Source: Candidatus Oleimmundimicrobium americanum
Lineage (GTDB): Bacteria > Actinomycetota > Aquicultoria > UBA3085 > Oleimmundimicrobiaceae
NCBI GenBank assembly: GCA_002366545.1
Contig: DFBH01000061.1
Location: 1-22,944, forward strand
Direction of reading: 5' to 3'
DNA: 22,944 nt
The position numbers and the translations under genes are program-made. Positions 8,046 to 15,735 of this stretch are shown piece by piece. Each line of letters opens with the position of its first letter. Position 1 is the first letter of the stretch. The notes below the pieces were generated by a model. It was not told the DNA's origin. It did not search any database and worked only from the letters and a program-made list of their open reading frames with translations.

Positions 8046-8826
8046 TAGCAGAGAACGAGCAAAAGCCGCAATTTTAGAAGGCACGATTTTTGTTGACGGA
8101 AAGCCCGTTAATAAAGCCGGAACTTTGGTTTCCCTCTCCAGCGAAGTAACAGTTAAGAAAAAAGACGAGGAATTTGTTTCGCGAGGAGGGACAAAGTTAA
8201 AGAAAGCTCTTGATGTTTTTAAAATAAATGTTAACGAAAAAGTTATTTTAGATGTCGGGGCTTCGACGGGTGGTTTTACTGATTGCTTGTTAAAAAAAGG
8301 AGCCAAGCTGGTTATTGCGGTTGATGTTGGTTATGGGCAGTTAGCTTGGCCTTTGCGTAACGATCCAAGAGTTTTTGTTATAGAGCGAACTAATATTAGG
8401 TATTTAACGCCGGATAAAATACCAACTTTAGCAGAGTTAGTCGTAGTTGATCTTTCGTTTATTTCAGTTAAAAAAGTCATCGACAATATTAAGAAAATTG
8501 TTAAACACGATGCCGAATATTTAATCTTAGTTAAACCGCAATTTGAAGCGGGGAGAGAGTTTGTTGGAAAAAAAGGAATAGTGCGAAATTTCGAGACTCA
8601 TGAAAAAGTTTTGATAGATATTTGGAAGTTTTTTGAAGAAAAAGGATTTACGGTAAAGGGATTGACCTATTCTCCAATTGTGGGGGCTAAAGGCAACATG
8701 GAATTTTTACTTTACTTAATTGCAGATAAAGAAAAAACAAATCACGATGTTTTGGTTGTTGAGGTTGAAAAAGTTGTTTCGGAGGCGCATAGTTTTTTAT
8801 CGAAGACTTCTGGAGGAAGACAATGA
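7993..8826 (+). CDS. tlyA: TlyA family rRNA 2'-O-methyltransferase (S4 + FtsJ domains)
   Basis: TlyA proteins methylate ribose hydroxyls in 16S and/or 23S rRNA; the mycobacterial enzyme affects capreomycin sensitivity. An S4 RNA-binding domain (about 4-58) precedes an FtsJ-like Rossmann domain (about 60-245) with the SAM motif DVGASTGGFTD (87-97). K68, D153, K181 and E237 fall where the K-D-K-E tetrad is expected. The start is TTG 7993 or ATG 7996, both inside the dxs 3' end, with AAGAGG (7973-7978) rather far upstream. The stop TGA overlaps the nadK ATG as ATGA. The order dxs-tlyA is Firmicutes-like and tlyA-nadK-recN is shared with actinobacteria. Family is certain, methylation target is not. 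Confidence 0.93.
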   Translation: MMKKERLDTYLVRLGKFNSRERAKAAILEGTIFVDGKPVNKAGTLVSLSSEVTVKKKDEEFVSRGGTKLKKALDVFKINVNEKVILDVGASTGGFTDCLLKKGAKLVIAVDVGYGQLAWPLRNDPRVFVIERTNIRYLTPDKIPTLAELVVVDLSFISVKKVIDNIKKIVKHDAEYLILVKPQFEAGREFVGKKGIVRNFETHEKVLIDIWKFFEEKGFTVKGLTYSPIVGAKGNMEFLLYLIADKEKTNHDVLVVEVEKVVSEAHSFLSKTSGGRQ

Positions 8827-9689
8827 AAAGTGTTGCGATAATTATTCATATCAAAAAGCCGAGTGCAAAAAAAGTTGCCATCGAGCTTATTTCTTGGCTT
8901 TCAAAGCGTGGCATAGAAGTAAAAATGGTCAAAAGCGATGCTTCAGCCATAGGTCGTGATGATTTGGGGATAAAAAGTGATGTTTTGATAACAAATGTTG
9001 ATTTATTGATAGCTTTAGGTGGGGACGGAACAATACTTAGAGCTGTAAGATTGCTTGGCGGCAAAGATGTGCCAATCCTTGGGGTTAACCTGGGTAAATT
9101 TGGTTTTCTTGCCGAAGTAGATGTGGAGAATCTTTACAATGTACTATCTCAAATTATTGAAGGAAAATATCAGTGTGACAAGAGGATGCTCCTTAGGTGT
9201 GAAGTAATTAAAGATGGCGAAAGTGTTTTAGAAAGAGATGTTTTAAATGAAGTTGTAGCCGGAAGAGGAGCTCAGCAAAGGCTTATAAGGTTTAAGGTCG
9301 ATATTAACGGGAAATTTTTTGCAAATTATTCATCCGACTCAGTGATTTTGGCTACGCCAACCGGTTCCACGGCATATTCACTTTCCGCGGGGGGGCCACT
9401 GATATCGCCTGCGATCAAGGTAATGGTTATGACGCCGGTTTGCCCTCATTCTTTTTTCAACCGAAGTATTGTTTTATCCAAATCGGATGAAGTTTGCATC
9501 CGATGTATTGATAGGCACGCCATTCCTACAATAACTTTTGATGGTATAACGATTTCTCAACGAGAATCTTTTGACTATTTAAAAATAACTACTTCGTCTC
9601 GAGAAGTGAACTTAATTAAATTTGGCGAACGAGATTTTTATACTGTCCTGAAGGAAAAACTGGAAGCATGGACTCGAGTAGGGGGCTAA
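8823..9689 (+). CDS. nadK: NAD kinase
   Basis: Phosphorylates NAD to NADP using ATP or polyphosphate. The 288-residue protein shows the GGDGT motif (66-70, with catalytic D68), LGKFGFLAEV, the NE pair at N142-E143, and ATPTGSTAYSLSAGGP (about 177-192), then a beta-rich C-terminal domain. The length is usual. Its ATG lies inside the tlyA stop (ATGA), so translation is probably coupled; GGAGGA about 8 nt upstream supports this start. In Bacillus an argR-type gene follows at this point before recN; here recN follows at once, as in actinobacteria. Confidence 0.96.
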   Translation: MKSVAIIIHIKKPSAKKVAIELISWLSKRGIEVKMVKSDASAIGRDDLGIKSDVLITNVDLLIALGGDGTILRAVRLLGGKDVPILGVNLGKFGFLAEVDVENLYNVLSQIIEGKYQCDKRMLLRCEVIKDGESVLERDVLNEVVAGRGAQQRLIRFKVDINGKFFANYSSDSVILATPTGSTAYSLSAGGPLISPAIKVMVMTPVCPHSFFNRSIVLSKSDEVCIRCIDRHAIPTITFDGITISQRESFDYLKITTSSREVNLIKFGERDFYTVLKEKLEAWTRVGG

Positions 9690-9692
9690 TTA

Positions 9693-11444
9693 ATGCTTCA
9701 AGAGCTCCACATTAAAAATCTTGTCTTAATTGATGAGGCTTACATAGAGTTTGGAAAAGACTTAAATGTGTTAACGGGGGAAACCGGAGCCGGCAAAACA
9801 GTTTTGGTGGAGGCCATAAGTTTATTATTAGGCGAGCGCACGGACTGTTCTCTTATTCGAACCGGATGCCAAGAAGCTCATATTGAAGGCTTGTTTACGT
9901 TAAAGAATGGTCCAAAAGAAGCGATTGAACAATTAAGGGAATTTACTTCAGATGATGATGCCCAGTATGTAGTTTCTCGTAGGATTTCAAGAGAAGGCAA
10001 GAATAAATGTTATATTAACGGCAAAATTGTAACATTAAATCGTCTTAAAGATATCGGCAATATTTTGGTAGATCTTCATGGACAGCATGAACACCAGTCT
10101 CTTTTAAAAGCATCGACTCATCTTGATTTATTGGATAGTTATGCCGGTCAAGAAGTTTTAGCTAAAAAAGAAGAATATGCTGAGGTTTATAATGAATTAA
10201 TAATTTTACTTGAAAATTTAAAAGCTTTAAAAGAAAAGGCGCGAGAGCGCGCGAGAAAAGATGATTTGCTTCATTTTCAAATCGAAGAGATCGAAAAAGC
10301 CGATTTAAAATTGAGCGAAGAGGATGATTTAAAAAAAGAAAGAGATGTTTTAAGTAATATTGAAAAAATTAGTAAAGCCGTCAATTTTAGTTGCGAAACC
10401 ATTTCGGGCGATACACAGTATTGCGTACATGACCTTTTGGCCGGTGTGGAAGGATCACTGTCGAAAGTTTTTGAATTTGACTCTGAATTAGCTGATATTT
10501 ACCAAAGAATTAAAAATATCTCTTTTGAGATGGACGACTTGGGGCAGTTACTAAGTCTTTACGCGGAGGGATTGAGATATAACCCCGGTAGACTTGAAGA
10601 AATAGAAGATAGATTAGCTGCAATTAATTTATTAAAAAAGAAATACGGTGAAAGCATTGAAGAAATACTCGCTTTTAAAAATCAAGCTCAAGCTGAAGTT
10701 GATTCTTTGATGACGGCAGAAAGTCGTCTTAGTGAACTTGAGCTTGATTTAGTCAAAAAAAATAAGAGGATTGCGGTTGTTGCAAAGGCCCTTTCTAAAG
10801 AACGCAAAAAAGCTGCATTAAATTTTGAAAAGGAAGTCACTCAACAGTTATCTGAGCTAAATATGCCAAAAGTTAAATTTAGCGTGCAGATATTAAATGA
10901 AAAATTGGGAGATGTAGAGGGTGGAATTTTAATATCAGGAGAGAGGTTCAAGTATTTTCCCGGCGGATTGGATATTGTTGAATTTATGATATCACCCAAC
11001 CCGGGCGAGCCGCTAAAACCGCTGGCGAAGATAGCCAGCGGGGGAGAAATATCGCGTATTATGCTTGCATTAAAGGGTATCCTTGCCAAGGTCGACTCGA
11101 TTCCCACCTTAATTTTTGATGAGATTGACAGTGGAGTCGGGGGAGAGACGGCTGGTTTTGTTGGTCAAAAAGTGGGAATTCTTTCCGATACTCATCAAGT
11201 AATTTGCATTACGCATTTGCCTCAAATTGCTGCTTTTGCTAATGGCCACTTCCGTGTTTTTAAAAAAGAGAAGGACGGTAGAACACAGACCTTTGTTGAA
11301 GCCCTGTCTTTTGATGATAGAATTGATGAAATGGCTCGCATGCTAAGCGGAAGAAGTGAAGTGACAGAACTTTCTAAAAAACACGCCTTAGAGTTAATTG
11401 AGTTTGCAAAAAAAACAGTTGGAGGGGCATGTCTTTTAAATTAA
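9693..11444 (+). CDS. recN: DNA repair protein RecN
   Basis: An SMC-like ATPase acting early at double-strand breaks. The 583-residue protein has a Walker A GETGAGKT (29-36), a central coiled-coil region (about 150-390, rich in Lys/Glu/Leu), the ABC signature ASGGEISRIMLALKG near 446-460, Walker B LIFDEIDSG near 473-481, and the GGETAGFVG and THLPQIAAFA segments. The ATG at 9693 follows GGGGG (9681-9685) with good spacing and lies 3 nt after the nadK stop. Its last 16 nt overlap the start of the LytM-like gene. The neighbourhood nadK-recN-steA-steB is an actinobacterial hallmark. Confidence 0.97.
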   Translation: MLQELHIKNLVLIDEAYIEFGKDLNVLTGETGAGKTVLVEAISLLLGERTDCSLIRTGCQEAHIEGLFTLKNGPKEAIEQLREFTSDDDAQYVVSRRISREGKNKCYINGKIVTLNRLKDIGNILVDLHGQHEHQSLLKASTHLDLLDSYAGQEVLAKKEEYAEVYNELIILLENLKALKEKARERARKDDLLHFQIEEIEKADLKLSEEDDLKKERDVLSNIEKISKAVNFSCETISGDTQYCVHDLLAGVEGSLSKVFEFDSELADIYQRIKNISFEMDDLGQLLSLYAEGLRYNPGRLEEIEDRLAAINLLKKKYGESIEEILAFKNQAQAEVDSLMTAESRLSELELDLVKKNKRIAVVAKALSKERKKAALNFEKEVTQQLSELNMPKVKFSVQILNEKLGDVEGGILISGERFKYFPGGLDIVEFMISPNPGEPLKPLAKIASGGEISRIMLALKGILAKVDSIPTLIFDEIDSGVGGETAGFVGQKVGILSDTHQVICITHLPQIAAFANGHFRVFKKEKDGRTQTFVEALSFDDRIDEMARMLSGRSEVTELSKKHALELIEFAKKTVGGACLLN

Positions 11445-12211
11445 GATATGTTAAAAAATCACCGTTGAGTGTTTATAGAAAGCGCAGGAGACGCGCATTT
11501 TTTTATTTGGCCTGCACTGCTTGCTTGTTTGTCGTCTTTTTATCTTTTTATTTTTTATACTTTATTGGCGGAAAGACGGTTGCTCAAAGTAAAATTCAAT
11601 CTGAAATTATCCCGGATATCGATGAGAAAACCATAGAACTTTATCCGGCTTTTTGTAGGGTAGACTCAGGTGTTTCTGTATTTTTACCGGTAGAAATATT
11701 TGATGTGCTTGGGGTAGGGTATCATCAAGCAGAATCAGTAAAGGCTTTTAATCTTATTCCTTTAGGGGAGAAAATTGAGGTGCCAAGTGGTGAAAAAATT
11801 AAATTAAAAGGGAAAAAAGAAATTAAGGGGGTTACTTATTTTGTGATGAATAGTAGAGGAAGAGGGACTTCACGAACTTCAGCCGCAGATATAGCCGTGA
11901 GTCCAAATGCATGGATAAAAAGCCCGGTTGACGGAGTTGTAACCAAAATAAAAACTTATTTTTTATACGGAAAATATTCAGATTTTCACATTGAAATTGA
12001 ACCATCGGGGCATCCGGAACTGAGGGTAGTACTCATTCATCTTGATGATATGGACGTTTGTGAGGGGGCCAAGGTTAAGGCGAAAGAAACTCTCTTGGGG
12101 AAAGTTAGGCATTTTGGCGATAAATTTAATTCTCAGATAGAGAATTATATCCCAAAAAAATGTGACCACGTTCATTTGCAAGTAAATAAATATTTGTCGG
12201 AGGATGGTTGA
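11429..12211 (+). CDS. Membrane-anchored degenerate LytM/M23-like protein
   Basis: A 260-residue protein with a basic N-terminus (KRRRR near 18-22), one transmembrane segment (about 23-46) and a probable extracellular region. Residues about 145-252 resemble the LytM/M23 fold: ADIAV with D154, SPVDGVVTKI, VVLIHLDDMDV with H204, EGAKVKAKETLLGKV, and DHVHLQV with H247 and H249. In active M23 peptidases the first zinc ligand lies four residues before the Asp; here that position is T150, so the zinc site looks incomplete and the protein is probably inactive. Degenerate LytM proteins such as EnvC activate other wall hydrolases. It overlaps the recN end by 16 nt and the steA TTG by 4 nt, placing it firmly in the steA-steB unit. 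The assignment rests on motif reading, not a search. Confidence 0.7.
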   Translation: MSFKLRYVKKSPLSVYRKRRRRAFFYLACTACLFVVFLSFYFLYFIGGKTVAQSKIQSEIIPDIDEKTIELYPAFCRVDSGVSVFLPVEIFDVLGVGYHQAESVKAFNLIPLGEKIEVPSGEKIKLKGKKEIKGVTYFVMNSRGRGTSRTSAADIAVSPNAWIKSPVDGVVTKIKTYFLYGKYSDFHIEIEPSGHPELRVVLIHLDDMDVCEGAKVKAKETLLGKVRHFGDKFNSQIENYIPKKCDHVHLQVNKYLSEDG

Positions 12212-13338
12212 AACAAATGCAGCATGTTGGAATCGCGATGATGGATCGCATGACAAAAAATCTTGTTAAACGTCTTAAGTCCGGGGATATTGCAATAATT
12301 GATCACGTTGATCTCGACAGGGTGACCGCAGAATCTCTTTTGGAATCGGGCGTTGAGGTTGTAATTAATGCTTCCGGTTTTATATCCGGTAGATATCCGA
12401 ATGTCGGCCCTCTTTTGTTGGCATCGGGAGGAGTTTATCTTATTGATTCAGTGGGGAAAGATATTTTTAGCGACGTTAAAGAAGGTGATCAAATCCTTGT
12501 TCGAAGAGGTAGCGTTTTTTCCAAAGGAAGGGTTTTGACAAGCGGAGAGGTTCTTACTGTTCCAATAATCAAAGAAAAGATGGAGCAAGCGAAAAACAAT
12601 ATTGGTATCGAACTGGAAAAATTTGCAACCAATACGCTTTATTATATGCAAAAAGAGAAAAGCTTGCTTTCGGAAGATGTAAAAATTCCTGAATCTTCTG
12701 TTAAATTTGCCGGTCGTCATGCCTTAATTGTTGTACGAGGATATGATTATAAGGCCGATTTGCGGACATTGCGTTCATATATTCGGGAAATGAAGCCCGT
12801 ACTGATAGGGGTCGACGGTGGGGCTGATGCTATAATTGAGCAAGGATATAAACCGGATATAATCGTTGGAGACATGGATAGCGTGACGGATAAGGCTTTA
12901 AAGAGTGGAGCAGAATTAATAGTACATGCGTATAAAAATGGTAGAGCACCTGGTCTTGAGCGTTTAAAGAAGCTAAATTTACCTTCAAAAACATTTAGTG
13001 CCCCCGGGACAAGTGAAGACATTGCAATGCTTCTGGCTTACGAAAAGGGTGCGGATTTACTCGTGGCCGTTGGGACTCACGCTCACCTGGTTGAATTTTT
13101 AGATAAAGGCAGAGCGGGTATGGCTAGTACTTTTTTAGTTAGGCTCAAAGTTGGAGAGAGGCTGGTTGACGCGAAAGGGGTTAGTAAATTGTACCAGAGC
13201 AAAGCAAAACTCTCTCATCTATTGGTTTTAATTGTTGCTGCTATAACTACTACTATAGTTATAATTGTATCTTCGACAACGATAAGGGGACTTATCAGAT
13301 TGGCAATTTTAAAATTTAATCTTTATTTTGGATTTTAA
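12208..13338 (+). CDS. steA: SteA-like cytokinetic ring protein
   Basis: SteA is a septal protein of actinobacteria that, with SteB, is needed for daughter-cell separation (shown in Corynebacterium). The 376-residue protein has an N-terminal domain with HVDLDRVTAESLLESGVEVVINA and SGRYPNVGPLLL, a thiamin-pyrophosphokinase-like core with GVDGGAD (201-207), GDMDSV (221-226) and GTSED (267-271), then a C-terminal membrane segment (about 337-355) and a short hydrophobic tail. This architecture and the position between recN and the SteB gene support the call. The start is TTG 12208 with GGAGG (12199-12203) close by; ATG 12217 is an alternative. The TTG overlaps the previous stop (TTGA). Confidence 0.88.
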   Translation: MKQMQHVGIAMMDRMTKNLVKRLKSGDIAIIDHVDLDRVTAESLLESGVEVVINASGFISGRYPNVGPLLLASGGVYLIDSVGKDIFSDVKEGDQILVRRGSVFSKGRVLTSGEVLTVPIIKEKMEQAKNNIGIELEKFATNTLYYMQKEKSLLSEDVKIPESSVKFAGRHALIVVRGYDYKADLRTLRSYIREMKPVLIGVDGGADAIIEQGYKPDIIVGDMDSVTDKALKSGAELIVHAYKNGRAPGLERLKKLNLPSKTFSAPGTSEDIAMLLAYEKGADLLVAVGTHAHLVEFLDKGRAGMASTFLVRLKVGERLVDAKGVSKLYQSKAKLSHLLVLIVAAITTTIVIIVSSTTIRGLIRLAILKFNLYFGF

Positions 13339-13353
13339 AGGAGGAGACTATAT

Positions 13354-14208
13354 ATGCTGGATTTTAGATATCACATAACTTCACTTGTTGCTGTATTTCT
13401 TGCTTTAGCCTTAGGGATACTTCTTGGCTCGGTAATTGTAGATAAAGGCATCATAGCAGAACAACAAGGGGCTTTAATTGATAGTGTTAAATCTGACGTA
13501 AAACAAGTTCAGAGCGAAAACAAAGTTTTAAAAAAAGATCTCGATGAAACCAAAGAGTTGCAAGATAAATTGATTCCCTTGGTTGTTCAGGAACGCCTTT
13601 CCGGGAAAAATGTCGTTTTTATTTCCGGCGCGACCGTTTCTGACGATCTTAAAAGTTATTTATTCGAGTCTGTTGGCAAAGCGGGAGCTCAGAGTCTTTG
13701 TATCAATATTTCCGGTGGTTTAGGTCTTGACGACCCGGAAACGAAAAACCGGTTGTCTTTATTTTTCCCGGAAGAGAATCTTTCCGAGGAGGACCTAAAA
13801 TCCAAAATAATTGAAAGGCTTGCAATCGAATTGGCAACTCCTTCCGATGAGGTGTTTCTTAAGGAATTGATTGATATGGGAATTGTAAAAATGCAAGGAA
13901 ATGGCACTTTGCCCGCGAATTGTTTTGTGTTTATCGGCGCCGACTTATCTGACTTTAATCCGGAGGCAGTAGATTTGGCTCTAATCGCTCAACTTAATAA
14001 TTTTAATTTACCGATTGTGGGTATTGAAACCGAGAAAGTAAAGAACTCCTGTATTCCACTGTATCAAGAGGCCGGTGTTTCCACGATTGATAATGTTGAT
14101 ACTGTTCCCGGACAAATATCGCTTATTTATACACTACGCGGCGTAGCCGGAAATTTTGGGACAAAGTCATCGGCTGAAAAATTATTACCGGTTGTGACTT
14201 CTCAATGA
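13354..14208 (+). CDS. SteB / MctB family membrane protein
   Basis: A 284-residue protein starting MLDFRYHITSLVAVFLALALG, typical of the family annotated as copper transporter MctB (mycobacteria) or SteB (corynebacteria). It has one membrane segment (about 9-29), a coiled coil (about 33-75), then a soluble domain with VVFISGATVSDDL and FVFIGADLSDF. SteB and SteA form a membrane complex in cell separation. The copper role was proposed for the mycobacterial homologue and is less likely to be general, since a single-pass protein is hard to picture as a channel. Ribosome binding site AAAGGAGGA (13337-13345) is the strongest in the operon, suggesting high expression. Confidence 0.85.
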   Translation: MLDFRYHITSLVAVFLALALGILLGSVIVDKGIIAEQQGALIDSVKSDVKQVQSENKVLKKDLDETKELQDKLIPLVVQERLSGKNVVFISGATVSDDLKSYLFESVGKAGAQSLCINISGGLGLDDPETKNRLSLFFPEENLSEEDLKSKIIERLAIELATPSDEVFLKELIDMGIVKMQGNGTLPANCFVFIGADLSDFNPEAVDLALIAQLNNFNLPIVGIETEKVKNSCIPLYQEAGVSTIDNVDTVPGQISLIYTLRGVAGNFGTKSSAEKLLPVVTSQ

Positions 14209-14221
14209 TGAGGGGAGATTA

Positions 14222-14887
14222 GTGGCAAAGATAGTCGCGTTGATTCCCGCGTTTAATGAAGAGAAAAGGATAACAAAAACTGTTGAGGGCTTAAAAAAAG
14301 TTTCCGATATTAACAGGATTGTTGTTGTTGATGATGGCTCAACCGATGATACGGCTAAACTGGCAGAAAAAGCCGAGGCCGAAGTTGTAAGCTTAAAAGA
14401 AAATTTAGGCAAAGGCGGAGCTTTAAATAGGATTCTCAAAACGCTTGACTATGATATTTTGCTGTTGATTGACGGAGATTTAAGCGAGTCCGCCGCAGAG
14501 GCCGGGAAATTGCTTGAGCCGGTAATTGCGGGAGATGTCGATATGACGATTGCCGATTTCCCAAAGCCTGACACAAAAGGCGGTTTTGGTTTAGTTAAAG
14601 GAGTTGCTCGATGGGGGATTAGAAGACTTACAGGAGCAGAAATGGATGAACCCTTATCCGGCCAGAGGGCGATAAAAAGAGTCGTTATTGAAAAAATAAA
14701 CGAGTTTAGCGACGGGTTTGGCGTAGAAGTAGGTATGACCATAGATGCTCTACAAAAAGGTTTTAAGGTGAAAGAGGTGCCAACCACAATGTCTCATGCT
14801 GAAACGGGAAGGGACATTCGGGGTTTTATGCATAGAGGCCGTCAATTTTTAGATGTTATTAAAGTTGTTTTAAATCATTCGAGGTAA
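14222..14887 (+). CDS. Family 2 glycosyltransferase
   Basis: A compact 221-residue GT-A fold enzyme: LIPAFNEEKRI (about 7-17), VVVDDGSTDDT (34-44) for nucleotide-sugar binding, NLGKGGALN, LLIDGDL with the metal-binding D84-x-D86, and a later region with DEPLSGQRAIKR and VEVGMTIDAL that resembles dolichol-phosphate-mannose and glucosyl-phosphoglycerate synthase relatives. No membrane segments are visible. The start is GTG 14222 with GGGGAG (14212-14217); no ATG nearby gives the conserved N-terminus. It is followed 4 nt later by a lipid-carrier phosphoglycosyltransferase-like gene, so the two may build one glycan or glycolipid. Sugar and acceptor are unknown. Confidence 0.85.
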   Translation: MAKIVALIPAFNEEKRITKTVEGLKKVSDINRIVVVDDGSTDDTAKLAEKAEAEVVSLKENLGKGGALNRILKTLDYDILLLIDGDLSESAAEAGKLLEPVIAGDVDMTIADFPKPDTKGGFGLVKGVARWGIRRLTGAEMDEPLSGQRAIKRVVIEKINEFSDGFGVEVGMTIDALQKGFKVKEVPTTMSHAETGRDIRGFMHRGRQFLDVIKVVLNHSR

Positions 14888-14891
14888 AAAT

Positions 14892-15716
14892 ATGTTTCAA
14901 TTTATTTGTTTGTCGGCAATCTCATTTTTAGTTAGCCTAATTTTTCTTAAATATCTTCTCTCTTTGCTGTCATCTTCAGTATATACTTGTTTAAATTTTC
15001 GGAATAAACTTTTGCCGGCGGGGACGGGCCTGCTTTTTCCTATGGTTTTTTTGGTTACCATGGTTTTGGTTGCTTTTTTTGGCGGAGGAAGTTTTTCTAA
15101 AATTTCGAGCTCTTCCCTTATTTTACTTGTTTTAATTTTGGGGCTTGCGCTCTTGGGCGTACTTGATGATTTGCTTGGTGATAGGAGTATCTCCGGATTT
15201 AAGGGCCATTTTGGCGAGCTTGCTCGCGGTAAATTAACCACCGGGGCGCTTAAGGCTTTGGGCGGAGGAATTCTATCCTTTTTCGTCGCAGCTCCTTTTT
15301 CCGCAAGTATTGTTACTCAAATTATAAATGCGCTTGTTATTGCCTTGTTTATTAACGTGTTTAATCTTTTAGATCTTCGGCCCGGACGTGCCCTAAAAGT
15401 TTTTTTAATATTGGGGTTGGTTATATCCCTTTTTTCTTGGCGAGGCGCTAATATTTGGGGCATTTTTTTTGGTCCTGTCCTCGTGCTTCTTTGGGTTGAC
15501 TTAAAAGAGAAAGGTATGCTCGGAGATGTTGGCTCGAATGTTTTGGGAGGTATTGTGGGGTTTAGTTGTGTAATCAATTTTGGTTGGATTACAAATTTTT
15601 TTATTTTGGTTGTTTTAATTGCGGTTAATTTGTATTCTGAGAATAATTCAATTTCAAAATTGATTGAAAAAGTTTCGGTATTGCGCTGGTTCGATAAATT
15701 GGGAAGAAAAGCTTAA
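14892..15716 (+). CDS. Short MraY/WecA-like (GT4) polyprenyl-phosphate sugar phosphotransferase
   Basis: A 274-residue multi-pass membrane protein, probably with about eight to nine helices. It retains three cytoplasmic signatures of the family that transfers HexNAc-1-phosphate to undecaprenyl phosphate: LGVLDDLLGDR with D92-D93, NVFNLLDLRPGRALK with N155-D161, and LGDVGSNVLGG around 210-220. It is shorter than MraY (about 320-360) and lacks the His-rich loop (HHH or HIHH) of MraY and WecA; the C-terminus is instead ENNSISKLIEKVSVLRWFDKLGR. It may use a different sugar or be a specialised paralogue. The start ATG 14892 is 4 nt after the GT2 stop, with GAGG upstream. Confidence 0.8.
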   Translation: MFQFICLSAISFLVSLIFLKYLLSLLSSSVYTCLNFRNKLLPAGTGLLFPMVFLVTMVLVAFFGGGSFSKISSSSLILLVLILGLALLGVLDDLLGDRSISGFKGHFGELARGKLTTGALKALGGGILSFFVAAPFSASIVTQIINALVIALFINVFNLLDLRPGRALKVFLILGLVISLFSWRGANIWGIFFGPVLVLLWVDLKEKGMLGDVGSNVLGGIVGFSCVINFGWITNFFILVVLIAVNLYSENNSISKLIEKVSVLRWFDKLGRKA

Positions 15717-15735
15717 CTGTTAGGGAGGTTTTGTT

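Noticed and set aside
13354..14208. True copper transporter
   Set aside because: Only one membrane segment and no Cys/Met/His metal-binding clusters are visible; the steA neighbour favours the SteB role.
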